A stretch of DNA of 64,000 bases from an uncultured Clostridia bacterium (GTDB lineage: Bacteria > Bacillota > Clostridia > TANB77 > CAG-508): positions 1 through 64,000 of the forward strand of contig CALYAG010000002.1 in the NCBI GenBank assembly GCA_944393465.1, in the 5' to 3' direction. Below the pieces are notes generated by a model, which was given only the letters and a program-made list of their open reading frames with translations, searched no databases and had not been told where the DNA came from. A program made the translations under genes and the position numbers. Positions 27,044 to 36,500 of this stretch are shown here, piece by piece; the first letter of the stretch is position 1; each line of letters begins with the position of its first letter.

Positions 27044-28817
27044 CTATAAATTACTTTTTCTAACTTCTAAATATGGAAGTATCTCACTAAAAATTTGACC
27101 TGCAACTGGTGCTGCAACTCCTCCTCCTTGATGTCCCCCTTCACCTGTAGGATTATATAATGTAATTAATACAACAACCTCAGGGTCTTCTATTGGAGCT
27201 GTTCCAATAAATGATGTTACGTATTTTCCTGTATTTACTCCATCTTCTGATGTTCCTGTTTTCCCACCAATTGAATAGCCTGCTACCTTTGCATTTTTTC
27301 CTGTTCCTTCATCTACAACTGTGTACATCATGCTTAATACGCTTTTAGCTGTTTCTTCTGATATTACTCTGTCACCATGAATCGTTTCTATATTGGTAAC
27401 TTTTTTGTTTCCGTTTTCATCAACTTCTGTGTTGCTTATTATTTGTTTTACAATTCTAGGCTGTGTATAAACGCCTCCATTTGCTATGGTAGATAGCATT
27501 GTTGCCATTTGTATTGGTGTTACCTCAAATCTTTGCCCAAATGCAATTGTGCCAAGTTCTACTGGGCCTACTTTTTCTTCTTTTAAAAATATTGAATTTG
27601 CTTCTCCGTGGTAAGTCTATACCAGTTGTTCTAAAAAAGCCAAATTTATTTAGATATTCATAATATTTATGAACTCCTATTTTTTCTCCAAGGCCAATAA
27701 ATACTGGGTTACAAGAATTCATTAAAGCCTGCCTTAGACTTTCTGGTCCATGTGGCCTGTAATATCTCCAGCATTTCATTTTTACTCCAGCTACATCTAT
27801 ATAACCAATGCATGTAAATTCTCCTGCTTTATCTGTTGTAGTTATTCCTTCTTCTAAAGCTGCTGAGGCTGTTACTAACTTAAATGTTGAACCTGGTTCA
27901 TATGTGTCAGATATTGCTTTATTACGCCAAAGACTTTGCATTTTTGTACTTTGTTCTTCTTTTGGCAAGCTTTCATCTACTGCAAATGGGTCATTTAAGT
28001 TGTAGTCTGGATAACCAGCTAGAGCCAAAATATCTCCAGTTTTAGGGTTCATAATAATTACATTTCCACCATCTGTGCACACGTTGTCAATGCAAGCCTC
28101 TTTTAAATATTTTTCTGCTATAGCTTGAATGCTAGCATCTATTGTTAAAACTAAATCATCTCCATCTTGTGGTTCATTATATTCTTCTGGATTATCTTCT
28201 ATTGTGCCACCTGATGCATCTGTTACTTTGCTAATTGAGCCTGCTTTTCCTTTTAAATAATCATCATATTTTGCCTCTATGCCATTTAGTCCTTGATTAT
28301 CTGAGCCACAAAAACCTATAACCTGTGATGCCAAATTATTTAATGGATAATATCTTTTAGAATCTTCATCTATATTTATTCCTTCTGTAATATTATTTTC
28401 TTCCATCCACTCTCTTAAAATATTTGTCTTTTCTTTATCTACTTTTTTAACTATTGTTTCAATTGAAGAACGTTTTTTTACTCTTTTTAAAACAGTATCA
28501 TAATCTAGTTCAAATATTTCACTAAGCTTTTGAGCCACCTTTTCTTTGTCTTCATCTTTTATATGAGTTGGGTTTACAGTTACAGTTTCTACCGTACTGC
28601 TCACAGCTAAAACTGTTTTCCCTGTAGCATCATATATTGTTCCTCTTTTGGCATTTACAGCTCTATCTGATGTTTGCTGAGCATAAGCTTTTTGTTTTAG
28701 CTCATCACCTTGTACAAATTGTATGTAGCCAATTCTTGTTAGTAATGCAACCATTATTATTACTGATAAAAATATGGTGTTTTTCATTCGTTTACGTACG
28801 CTTAATCTACCAATCAT
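27044..28817 (-). CDS. Division penicillin-binding protein (FtsI/PBP2 class B type); needs a +1 frameshift at CGG codon 404
   Basis: Predicted product is 590 residues: 403 from ATG 28817 (GAAAGGAAAAG upstream) plus 187 in the +1 frame. A membrane anchor (about 13-30) precedes a pedestal domain and the transpeptidase domain. SxxK is Ser310 in EPGSTFK and SxN is SCN at 368-370. KTGT, at about 519-522, lies only after the shift, so both frames are needed for a working enzyme. The upstream frame ends FRTTGIDLP then CGG (27606-27608); skipping C gives GEANSIF...VGPVELGTIAFGQ, the conserved continuation. No PASTA domain is seen. It lies downstream of mraZ-rsmH-ftsL, the usual place of ftsI/pbpB, though a SpoVD role is possible. 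Confidence 0.9.
27606..27608 (-). other. CGG +1 frameshift site in the division PBP gene
   Basis: The frame reads GAC TTA CCA CGG AGA AGC AAA. Skipping one C gives CCA GGA GAA GCA AAT, Pro-Gly-Glu-Ala-Asn. Unshifted translation ends 27 codons later, before the KTG motif. Confidence 0.85.
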
Positions 28818-28858
28818 TTTGCTTTTCCTTTCCTTTTTAAAATTATATTAAACTGTAC

Positions 28859-28888
28859 AAAAAAAAGACCTAAAAAGGTCTTTTTTTA
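28859..28888 (-). terminator. Terminator/attenuator between ftsL-like and PBP genes
   Basis: AAAAAAGACC and GGTCTTTTTT pair around a TTTTTA loop with runs of T on either strand. It lies about 45 bases past the ftsL-like stop and 40 before the PBP start, so transcription may be reduced before the PBP gene. Confidence 0.75.
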
Positions 28889-28929
28889 TATAAAGTCTCC
28901 AATATATGTTTTGTAGCAATATTAACTTA

Positions 28930-29418
28930 TTATTTTCCAAATAAATCATTTAGTAAAGCCTGCCACCAAGTTTCGTCTTCTTCAGTTTCAACTTGTTCAG
29001 TACTTGACTCTACATAGTCTTCTTTAGGTAAACTAACATATACTTTTTGGCTATTGTCCAATTTTTTCATTCCTAATTTTTCTTTTGCTTGTTGTTCAAT
29101 ATTATTAATATTTGTACCTGTTTCAATGCTTAATTGCAATTGAGCATTTTGCTTTTGCAAATCTTGTAGTTGTGTTTTCAAATTTTCTTTTTCCGCAAAC
29201 TTTGTATTTATTAATGAGTAACGATAACTTATGGTTAATAGCACAGCAAATGCTATGACTATTTCAAATACATATTTAACTGTTTTTCTAGATTCTTTAA
29301 CAGCTTTATTTTGAGCTTTTTTAGACTTTTTTTGTGTATTTGTTTTTTTAAGATTTGGTCTTTCATAATCTGGATCAATTTTTCTAGGACTTGTTTCATA
29401 TTCATAATAGTCTATCAT
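28930..29418 (-). CDS. ftsL: FtsL/DivIC-like cell division protein
   Basis: The 162-residue bitopic protein has a basic cytoplasmic N-terminus (about 1-45), one membrane helix (YVFEIVIAFAVLLTISY, about 48-65), an extracellular coiled coil rich in Leu/Gln heptads (about 72-110) and an acidic tail ending WWQALLNDLFGK. Sequence in this family is poorly conserved; the call rests on topology, the coiled coil and the rsmH-ftsL-pbp order. GAGGTG precedes the start. Confidence 0.8.
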   Translation of the reverse strand: MIDYYEYETSPRKIDPDYERPNLKKTNTQKKSKKAQNKAVKESRKTVKYVFEIVIAFAVLLTISYRYSLINTKFAEKENLKTQLQDLQKQNAQLQLSIETGTNINNIEQQAKEKLGMKKLDNSQKVYVSLPKEDYVESSTEQVETEEDETWWQALLNDLFGK

Positions 29419-29511
29419 AAGTTATCACCTCTTTTCTTTTGATTTTTATAGTTTTCTTATATTTTTAATTTAATACTTTTTAATTATTTGACTAACCTTT
29501 TATTTGTATTT

Positions 29512-30447
29512 TTAATTAGCCTTTTCTTTTCTTTCAAATATTCTTAATTTTGCACTCTTGGCTCTTGAGTTTATTTTTAATTCTTCCTCGGTTGCTTCTA
29601 TAGGCTTTTTATTTATTATTTTTCCAAGTGTTTTAGCTCCACACACACAATATGGAAAGTCTTTTGGACAAGTACATTTTCCTTCTGCATCCTTGTATGC
29701 TTTTTTTACTGCTCTGTCTTCTAAAGAATGGAATGTTATAATGCATAATCTTCCACCTGTTTTTAGAGAGTTTATACAATCTATTACTGTATTATAAAGT
29801 GGTTCTATTTCATTGTTGACTTCTATTCTAATTGCTTGAAATGTTCTTTTTGCAGGATGTCCATCCTTGCTAAACGGCACTGATTTTTCTATTATTTCTG
29901 CCAACTCTTTTGTTGTCTCTATTGGTTTGCTCTTTCTTGCTAAACAAATATTTTTGGCAATACGCCTTGAATATCTTTCTTCTCCATATGCATATATCAA
30001 ATCTGCCAAAGTTTCTTCTTTATATTTATTAACTACATCATATGCTGATAATTTTTGGCTTTTATCCATTCTCATGTCTAACTTATCATTACCAATATAG
30101 CTAAATCCTCTTGATTTTTCATCTAGTTGATATGATGATACACCCAAATCAAGTAATATGCCATCAACTTTATCTATACTTAAATCTGATAATATATTTT
30201 TAATATCATCATGATTTCCATGTATTAACTTATAATTTTTATAATCTTTTAAATTTTCATTTGCTGCTTTAAGTGCTTCTTCGTCTCTATCTATTCCAAT
30301 TAAAAATCCATTTGATGATAACTTTTCTATTATTTTTTTACTATGTCCAGCTCCTCCTATTGTTCCATCTACATATATTCCATCTGGCTTTATATTTAGC
30401 CCTTCGATTGTTTCATTTAAAAGAACTGGTATATGCTTAAATTCCAA
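29512..30447 (-). CDS. rsmH: 16S rRNA (cytosine-1402-N4)-methyltransferase RsmH (MraW)
   Basis: The 311-residue enzyme begins with FKHIPVLLNETIEGL. The SAM-binding loop is DGTIGGAGHSKKI at about 27-39. Other family blocks are GILLDLGVSSYQLD, RGFSY, DMRMD and a late ITFHSLEDRAVKKAY. It methylates C1402 of 16S rRNA. Length is normal. It is second in the mraZ-rsmH-ftsL-pbp cluster, but 374 bases separate it from mraZ. Confidence 0.96.
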   Translation of the reverse strand: MEFKHIPVLLNETIEGLNIKPDGIYVDGTIGGAGHSKKIIEKLSSNGFLIGIDRDEEALKAANENLKDYKNYKLIHGNHDDIKNILSDLSIDKVDGILLDLGVSSYQLDEKSRGFSYIGNDKLDMRMDKSQKLSAYDVVNKYKEETLADLIYAYGEERYSRRIAKNICLARKSKPIETTKELAEIIEKSVPFSKDGHPAKRTFQAIRIEVNNEIEPLYNTVIDCINSLKTGGRLCIITFHSLEDRAVKKAYKDAEGKCTCPKDFPYCVCGAKTLGKIINKKPIEATEEELKINSRAKSAKLRIFERKEKAN

Positions 30448-30821
30448 TTAATTTCTCCTTAATCTACTAAAACTTATGAATGATATTCTTTTAGTTAGTA
30501 CAAGCAGTTGGCTATAAATAGCCAACTGTTTTGCTTGCACTTAATTTAGTTATCTTTTGTTTGATTTTGGCATTTTTCTTTTGTTAAAATTCCTTTTTTA
30601 TATTTTTGAAAGGAAAGGAGATTGATTATCTTTTGTTTGTTATCTTTGGTAAAAGTTTTGCTAACTTTTCGTTTGTATATTTTACTTTTTCTTTAGTAAA
30701 ATATAAATTATCCTATTTGGGATCTTATCTTTTGTATCCTTATATATTTTCTTATGTGCACTTATTTTTTGTCTTATGTAAATTGTTATCTTTGGTAAAA
30801 TTTATATAAACCTTAGTAGGA
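30448..30821. other. Gene-free stretch between mraZ and rsmH with a perfect hairpin and degenerate repeats
   Basis: The 374 bases contain a 9-bp perfect stem, CAGTTGGCT-ATAAAT-AGCCAACTG (30505-30528), without an adjoining T-run. They also hold degenerate copies of TTATCTTTTGTTTG and TTATCTTTGGTAAAA (near 30550, 30620, 30640, 30725, 30785). A plus-strand frame across 30606-30809 has no ATG and looks like translated AT-rich DNA. No gene is supported. Confidence 0.5.
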
Positions 30822-31262
30822 TTATATACCAAGCATTCCAAGGTTTGCCATATTTTCGGCAATTTGGTCAGCAGATAAGTTTTCTTCACTATTGTAAGCT
30901 TTCCATTTGTCCTTGTTCCAAATTTCTATTCTAGTTCCGACTCCTATAATCACGGCTTCTTTTTCTAAATTTGCATATTCTCTTAGGTTTCCGGCTATAA
31001 GGAATCTTCCCTGTTTGTCTATTTCACATTCTATAGCACCTGATAAGAAAAATCTTACAAAGTCTCTTGCATTTTTGTTTGTAAGTGGAAGCGTTTTTAG
31101 TTTTTCTTCAAAGTTGTTCCATTCATTTTTTGAAAAGCCAAACAAGCAACCGTCTAGGCCTTTGGTTATTATGAATTTTTCTCCTAGGTCTTCTCTTATT
31201 TTTGCTGGCATTATTAATCTACCTTTTACGTCAAGAGAATGTTCATATTCCCCTATTAACAA
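30822..31262 (-). CDS. mraZ: Transcriptional regulator MraZ
   Basis: The 146-residue DNA-binding protein of the SpoVT/AbrB fold has two tandem MraZ domains, beginning [21 protein letters not shown] and, at about 80-95, [18 protein letters not shown]. The start is TTG at 31262: it gives the family's usual N-terminus and no ATG or GTG is available. It is expected to control the division cluster from boxes upstream of its own gene, which are visible here. Confidence 0.95.
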   Translation of the reverse strand: MLIGEYEHSLDVKGRLIMPAKIREDLGEKFIITKGLDGCLFGFSKNEWNNFEEKLKTLPLTNKNARDFVRFFLSGAIECEIDKQGRFLIAGNLREYANLEKEAVIIGVGTRIEIWNKDKWKAYNSEENLSADQIAENMANLGMLGI

Positions 31263-31279
31263 CTTTGATTCACATCCTT

Positions 31280-31316
31280 TTCACTTTGTGGCACTTTGCA
31301 CCACTTTTCTCCACTT
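31280..31316 (-). promoter_or_regulatory. MraZ operator: four boxes at 10-base spacing
   Basis: On the minus strand GTGGAGAAAA, GTGGTGCAAA, GTGCCACAAA and GTGAAAAGGA follow each other directly. The CAC complements lie at 31282, 31292, 31302 and 31312. MraZ is known to bind short direct repeats with one-turn spacing. The array sits between the promoter and the TTG start. Confidence 0.75.
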
Positions 31317-31323
31317 CAATAAA

Positions 31324-31352
31324 ATTGTAATACAACGAAAAAAAAAATGCAA
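31324..31352 (-). promoter_or_regulatory. Candidate mraZ promoter
   Basis: On the minus strand TTGCAT (31347-31352), a 17-base spacer of mostly T, and TACAAT (31324-31329) place the start within or beside the MraZ boxes. Confidence 0.5.
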
Positions 31353-31411
31353 TAGCTTTTTTGAATTTTTTTAACTTTTTCAAAAAAGTTTTTTGCATTT
31401 TTGTTATAAAA

Positions 31412-31533
31412 CTCCAATATATTTTCTGGAGCATTTCAGCGAACGCAGACGACGTAGGAGCGGAGTGGCAGCGAGCGAGAGTTTTCGCGAATAGCGAAAC
31501 CTCGAAGCAAATGCGGAAGAATGTATATTGGAG
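31412..31533. repeat. GC-rich stem-loop element B
   Basis: Terminal inverted repeats CTCCAATATATTTTCT and AGAATGTATATTGGAG enclose a GC-rich core. The core contains GACGACGTAGGAGC and a GCGAGAGTTTTCGCG hairpin. The ends and the GACGTAGGAGC block match element A at 15798-15914. Non-coding as far as I can see. Confidence 0.65.
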
Positions 31534-31539
31534 ACCTTA

Positions 31540-32511
31540 TTATACTATTTTATTTTTAGCTTTATCATAAATTTCTTCCCTATTTTTTCTTCTATCAATT
31601 ACATATGTACTTCCCCATATTGTTTTTGCCAAATGTTTTACTGCAGCACCTGCTTCGCCTATTTCTAATGTGTTTTTAAATCTATCGTTTGTAACCTCTA
31701 CAACTCCTATACTAATTGTTGTTAATGGAAATGGTTCTATTAAACCTTTTCTATTTTCAACTTCTAAATAACCTCTTTCTATATCTTCTTTTGTAAAATA
31801 TTTTACAACTCTTTTATCAAACTCAGCAATAATATCTTGACATATGTTTTCATAATCTTTATCCTCAACAAGTGCAACAAAGTCATCTCCCCCAATATGA
31901 CCCACAAAGTTTCTTTCATTTCTGCCCTTTTTAAGCACATATTTAGTAATAATATTTGCAGTAAGTTTGATTATTTCATCTCCATTTGAAAAACCATAAG
32001 TATCATTGTATGCTTTAAAATTATCCAAATCAATATACATCAATGCGTATTTTTCGCCCTTTTCTAGTCTTTCTTGCATTTCTAATTGTATTTGACTATT
32101 TCCAGGAAGCCCTGTTAAAGGGCTTACTGTTCTATTTCTGTTTAAAAGTTTTATAAGGTTCATTATTGTATAGTATAAAATATCGCAATTTGAAGGATAT
32201 TTTAAGCAAATTTCTACATCGTTTTTTAGTATTTCTATAATATGCTCTTCGTCTTCTGATGGTGTTAAAACTATTAGTGGTATATTTGAATTTTGTTGTG
32301 CATCCTTAATCTTTTGAAAAATTTCTTTTAAATCAGAGTTTATTTCATCTTCATTTATAATACAAATGTCTGGAATATTTTTTAATTTTTCTTTTATTAA
32401 TTTTACACTTACATTTTCTATATCCACATTTTGTTCTTTTTTCATAATTTGTTTAAGTTTTTTATAAAGTTTTTCTTCTTTATCATTATCTATTAAATAT
32501 ATCTTTTTCAT
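31540..32511 (-). CDS. Diguanylate cyclase with degenerate receiver domain
   Basis: The gene encodes 323 residues. Residues 1-about 130 look like a response-regulator receiver (KKIYLIDNDKEE start, VLTPSEDEEH, LKYP). The usual phospho-acceptor Asp position reads PDICIINEDE, with Asn, so phosphorylation is doubtful. Residues about 140-300 form a GGDEF domain: SPLTGLPGNSQIQLEM, YIDLDNFKAYND and the active-site variant GHIGGDDF, an allowed form. No RxxD inhibitory site precedes it. It should make c-di-GMP. It is upstream of mraZ and downstream of the Ig-like anchored protein. Confidence 0.87.
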   Translation of the reverse strand: MKKIYLIDNDKEEKLYKKLKQIMKKEQNVDIENVSVKLIKEKLKNIPDICIINEDEINSDLKEIFQKIKDAQQNSNIPLIVLTPSEDEEHIIEILKNDVEICLKYPSNCDILYYTIMNLIKLLNRNRTVSPLTGLPGNSQIQLEMQERLEKGEKYALMYIDLDNFKAYNDTYGFSNGDEIIKLTANIITKYVLKKGRNERNFVGHIGGDDFVALVEDKDYENICQDIIAEFDKRVVKYFTKEDIERGYLEVENRKGLIEPFPLTTISIGVVEVTNDRFKNTLEIGEAGAAVKHLAKTIWGSTYVIDRRKNREEIYDKAKNKIV

Positions 32512-32530
32512 AGCTTTATCCTTTCAGATT

Positions 32531-33502
32531 TTATAGGGTTACTGTAAATGATTGCTCTTCTGATAGTCCATTAATATTTGTTACTGTAATTGTTATTGTA
32601 TGCTCACCTGGTGTTATAGGTAAAGTTGCTTGTAGTTCTTTTAAATTGTCTACATCTGATTCTGATGTAACACCATCTACAGTTATTTCTATTTTGTTAA
32701 TACCTTCATCATCTTGAGCATCTACTACCAAGTTTGTACCATCTGCACTTACTGTAAATGTAGGCTTATTTGCTCCTTTTATATTCTCTGTTCTTGTGGC
32801 TGTATTTCCATCAGCATCTACTGCGACAATAGACAAAGTATTTTCGCCTTTTTGAACCTCTATGCTAGTTTTTAACACAGTTTTATCTGTGCTTGCTCCA
32901 TCTATATCTACTCTTGTAGGTGTAGCATTGTTCCAACTATATGTTAAATAACTCATTTCAGTTTCATCTGTTGCTGTTATATTTAGCATATTTCCAGATA
33001 CACTTATTTCTATTGTAGGTTTTGAGGCATCTTCTTGTTCATTTATATATTGTTTTTGATACTCTGTTTTATTACCATAGTAATCTATAACTGACATATT
33101 TAAAATGTTATTTCCTGTTGGTATTTGTACTGTTGCCTCAAGTTCTACTGTACCATTTCCTTGTACTGTTGTTTCTGTGCCTTGGTTCCACCTGTAATTT
33201 AAACTTTGTATTGGCATGTTTCCAACTGCTCTAATGGTTACATTTGAACCTATAGCATTTGCTGTAACATTTACAGTATCTTTTAAGCTAGGTTTTGAGC
33301 TAATAATTCCATATGTTGCATCTCCTATAAGTGTAAATCCAAATAATATTATGAGTATACAAAATACTCTGGTTATAGATACTATATTTGCTTTATCACT
33401 TGGCCTACCATAGTTTATTTGCTTTTCTTTTTTGGGCTTTTTCTGCTTAGGTGGTTTTGAATTTGGCGTTTGTGATTGTTGCATTGACAGTATTTGATTC
33501 AT
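32531..33502 (-). CDS. Membrane-anchored protein with three Ig/cadherin-like domains
   Basis: The gene encodes 323 residues. A Lys/Pro-rich cytoplasmic head (about 1-45) leads to one membrane segment (ITRVFCILIILFGFTLIG, about 43-60). Outside follow three beta-rich repeats of about 85 residues, each with a YRW/YSW or similar strand and a G-N-I/T-L motif (about 78-155, 160-240, 245-323). No enzyme motif is seen. It ends 20 bases before the diguanylate cyclase and starts 18 bases after the giant adhesin, so an operon is likely. A role in surface structure is inferred only. Confidence 0.7.
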   Translation of the reverse strand: MNQILSMQQSQTPNSKPPKQKKPKKEKQINYGRPSDKANIVSITRVFCILIILFGFTLIGDATYGIISSKPSLKDTVNVTANAIGSNVTIRAVGNMPIQSLNYRWNQGTETTVQGNGTVELEATVQIPTGNNILNMSVIDYYGNKTEYQKQYINEQEDASKPTIEISVSGNMLNITATDETEMSYLTYSWNNATPTRVDIDGASTDKTVLKTSIEVQKGENTLSIVAVDADGNTATRTENIKGANKPTFTVSADGTNLVVDAQDDEGINKIEITVDGVTSESDVDNLKELQATLPITPGEHTITITVTNINGLSEEQSFTVTL

Positions 33503-33520
33503 AATTTATTGTTCCTTTCA

Positions 33521-36500
33521 TTAAATTACGTATTTTTTAATTAGGAATACTCCTCCTGCAATTATTGCAAGTGTTCCAGCGGTTAAACCAATGTATAGTG
33601 GTGCGCTACCTGTTACCATTGTTAAGGCTACTGGTGCAGTGTCTATATCGTCTTCTCCTTCAACTTTGTTGTTTGGAACCGAATCTATATCTGGTGTTCC
33701 GCTTTCATTGTAGTCTTCGCTTATTTCTGCTGTGTTTATCATTACTCCCATGTTGTCTTCATCATTTACCCATGTTAGTATTACTTCTACTGTTGCACTT
33801 TCACCTGGCTGTAAGATTGTATTTTTTAATTGGTCTGTTACTATTTTTCCATCTACTTCTTTCCATAATGGGTTATCTGCTTGGTTAAATTCTAGTCCAT
33901 CCGGAATGTAGTCAGATATTTCTGTTGCTGCTCCTGCTATTTCACCTTCGTTGGTTATTCTTATTTGATATTTGAATTTGATTATTGTGTTGTCAATTCT
34001 GTTTTGGTTTAAGTCAACTCTTACTACTGGTTCTGGATCTTGTTCTGCATAATGTCCTGTGTCTTTTACTTTTTCTTGTCCATCTTCTATTAGTATAACT
34101 TGGCTTACCCATTTTCTTAATGCTAAATCAAAGTATTGCACATAGATTTTTTCTATGTCTTGGTCGTCTTCACCTTCGATCCATTCATCTGGGGTTGAAT
34201 CTATGTCTTCTACTTCGTCTCCATTTTCATCTGCATCTTCACTTATTTCGGCTTTGTTTATTATTATTCTGTCAGATGTATTTGGCTCTGTTACTCTAAA
34301 TGCTACTTTTACGTCTTTATAGTCCGGTGTCTCCATTGTATTTTTGTCAAATGCTTGTATTAAATTTGCACCTTCTGTTTCTTCTTGAGCTTTTGATAAA
34401 TAGTCTGTTCTAATATATACTGCCTCTTCTGCATTTTCTGTTACATTTCCATTTGCATCGTACATTACCCATCTGTATTCTTGGTTTATCTCGTTTTCTG
34501 GTAAGAATATTAAGCCTTCTGGTACATCATCTTTTATTTCTTCTGCATATCCTGATAGCTGTCCTTCATTATATATTCTTATTGTATATATTACTATATC
34601 GTTTTGGCATACTCTTACTGGGTCTTTTGTATGGTTGTATGTGAAGCTTGTGATTAATTTTCCATTTTCATCTTCTGTTCCATATTTGCTTGTGTCTACT
34701 TGTGGCACCCTACTTGTTATTTCTTCTTCATTTACTCCTGTGATGAATTTTCTTAATGCTAAATCAAATTGTTTTAATATGACCTTTTCAAAATCGTCAT
34801 CGTCTTCTTGTCCTGGTATATATTCGTCTCCTCTTTCTATTTCTTCATCACGGTAGTTTGGCAAGTCTTCATCTGATGGTAAGTTTACTTTGTTTTCGTT
34901 GTCTCTATCTGTTAAGTCTAAATCATTTCTGTATTCTGTTATTTCTGCTATGTTTGTGATTTCTTTTAAATATGCTGCTGTGTCTTTTACTTTGCATTTT
35001 ATTTTTATGTCTGCATAGTCTAGGCTGTTTCCTCCATCAAATGCTTTAAGTAAAGTGTTTCTTAAATAGTCTGTTTCTATTGTTCTTTCATCTGTTTGCG
35101 TCCAGCCATACTCTTTGTTTAACTCATCATTTGGTAAGAATTCTAGTTCTGGTGGTAAATGGTCTACTATTTTTTCTACATATCCATCTACTTCTCCTTC
35201 ATTATATACTCTTATGGTGTATGTTACTTCATCGCCTTTTTTTACCTCTACTGGGTCTTTTGTATGATTATAATTTGCTGTTGTTTTTCCATTTAATAGT
35301 GGGCTTGTATCTACCTGTGGCTCTCTATTTGTTATTTCTCTATCATTTACTCCTGTAATGAATTTTCTTAAAGATAAATCAAAGTATGTTGGAAGCATTA
35401 CTAATTCTTCATAGTCATCATCATCTTCATAGCCTTTGCCCTCTTCTGATGTTCCTGGGTTGTAGTTATTTTTTTCTTCTTCTGTTAGGTCGTTTGGTGT
35501 AGAATCAATGTCCTCTTTTCCTCCCAAAATGTCTTCTGCGTCTGTTATTTCTGCTACGTTCTTTAATGAAATATTTGTATCACTTGCTTTTCTTACTACT
35601 CTACATTCAACTTGTACATCTTGGTAGTCTAAACCACTTGACAATCTCGTTTGTTCATTTTCACTGTTTGTTTCATTTTCTGTTATACTATTTTCTTCTA
35701 CTCCATTTTCTTCCTCATTATTTGCTGTACCTTTTATTAATTTGTCTGCCAAGTATGTTGTTTTTATTGTTCTTCCGTCTTGTGTCCAGCCATACTGTGC
35801 ATTTATGCTACTTTCTGATGCTGGTACTAGCTCTAGGCCTTCTGGCAAATAGTCTGTTATTTCTTTTGCATATCCATCTATTTTTCCTTCATTGTAAATT
35901 CTTATTGTATATCTTACAATGTCTCCTGTTTTTACAACTAATGGTGTTTTAGTATGGTCTTTTTCTGCTGTTGTTCCTTCATCAAATGTACCATTTCCAT
36001 TTGCTACATTTTGAGCCTCTTCATCACTTATTTGTGGCTCACGACTTGGTGTTACCTCTGTTCCATTTATGTGTGTTATATATTTTCTTAAGGCCAAGTC
36101 AAATGGTTGCTTTTTGTTTGTAATAGTTATTATTATGGTATTTGTTTCTTCATCAAATGACCAATTTGCATTTTGTGATATTGCTTCTACATCTTTTAGT
36201 GCATACTTTCCATCTTTTATTGTTGAATATGCTTCTAGTTCAATTGGCTCTGTAAGTATTGCATCATATCCTGTAGGTGGTGTTATTTCAGTAATTGATA
36301 TATGATAAAACCTTTTTTCATTATAGATTGTATTTGTTATATTTATTTCTCCATTTGCATCTGTTGTGTATGAATTAGCTATTGATTCACTATTTGATTC
36401 AGTTGATATACTCCTTTCCTGTATATTTTCAGCATATATTTCAACCCTGAATGTTGCTCCTTGTAACTTTTTACTTAGGTCATTTTCATCTTGTTTTATT

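Noticed and set aside
30606-30809. 67-codon plus-strand frame between mraZ and rsmH
   Set aside because: It has only a TTG start, opposes all neighbouring genes, and its Phe/Leu/Tyr-rich translation is typical of AT-rich non-coding DNA.
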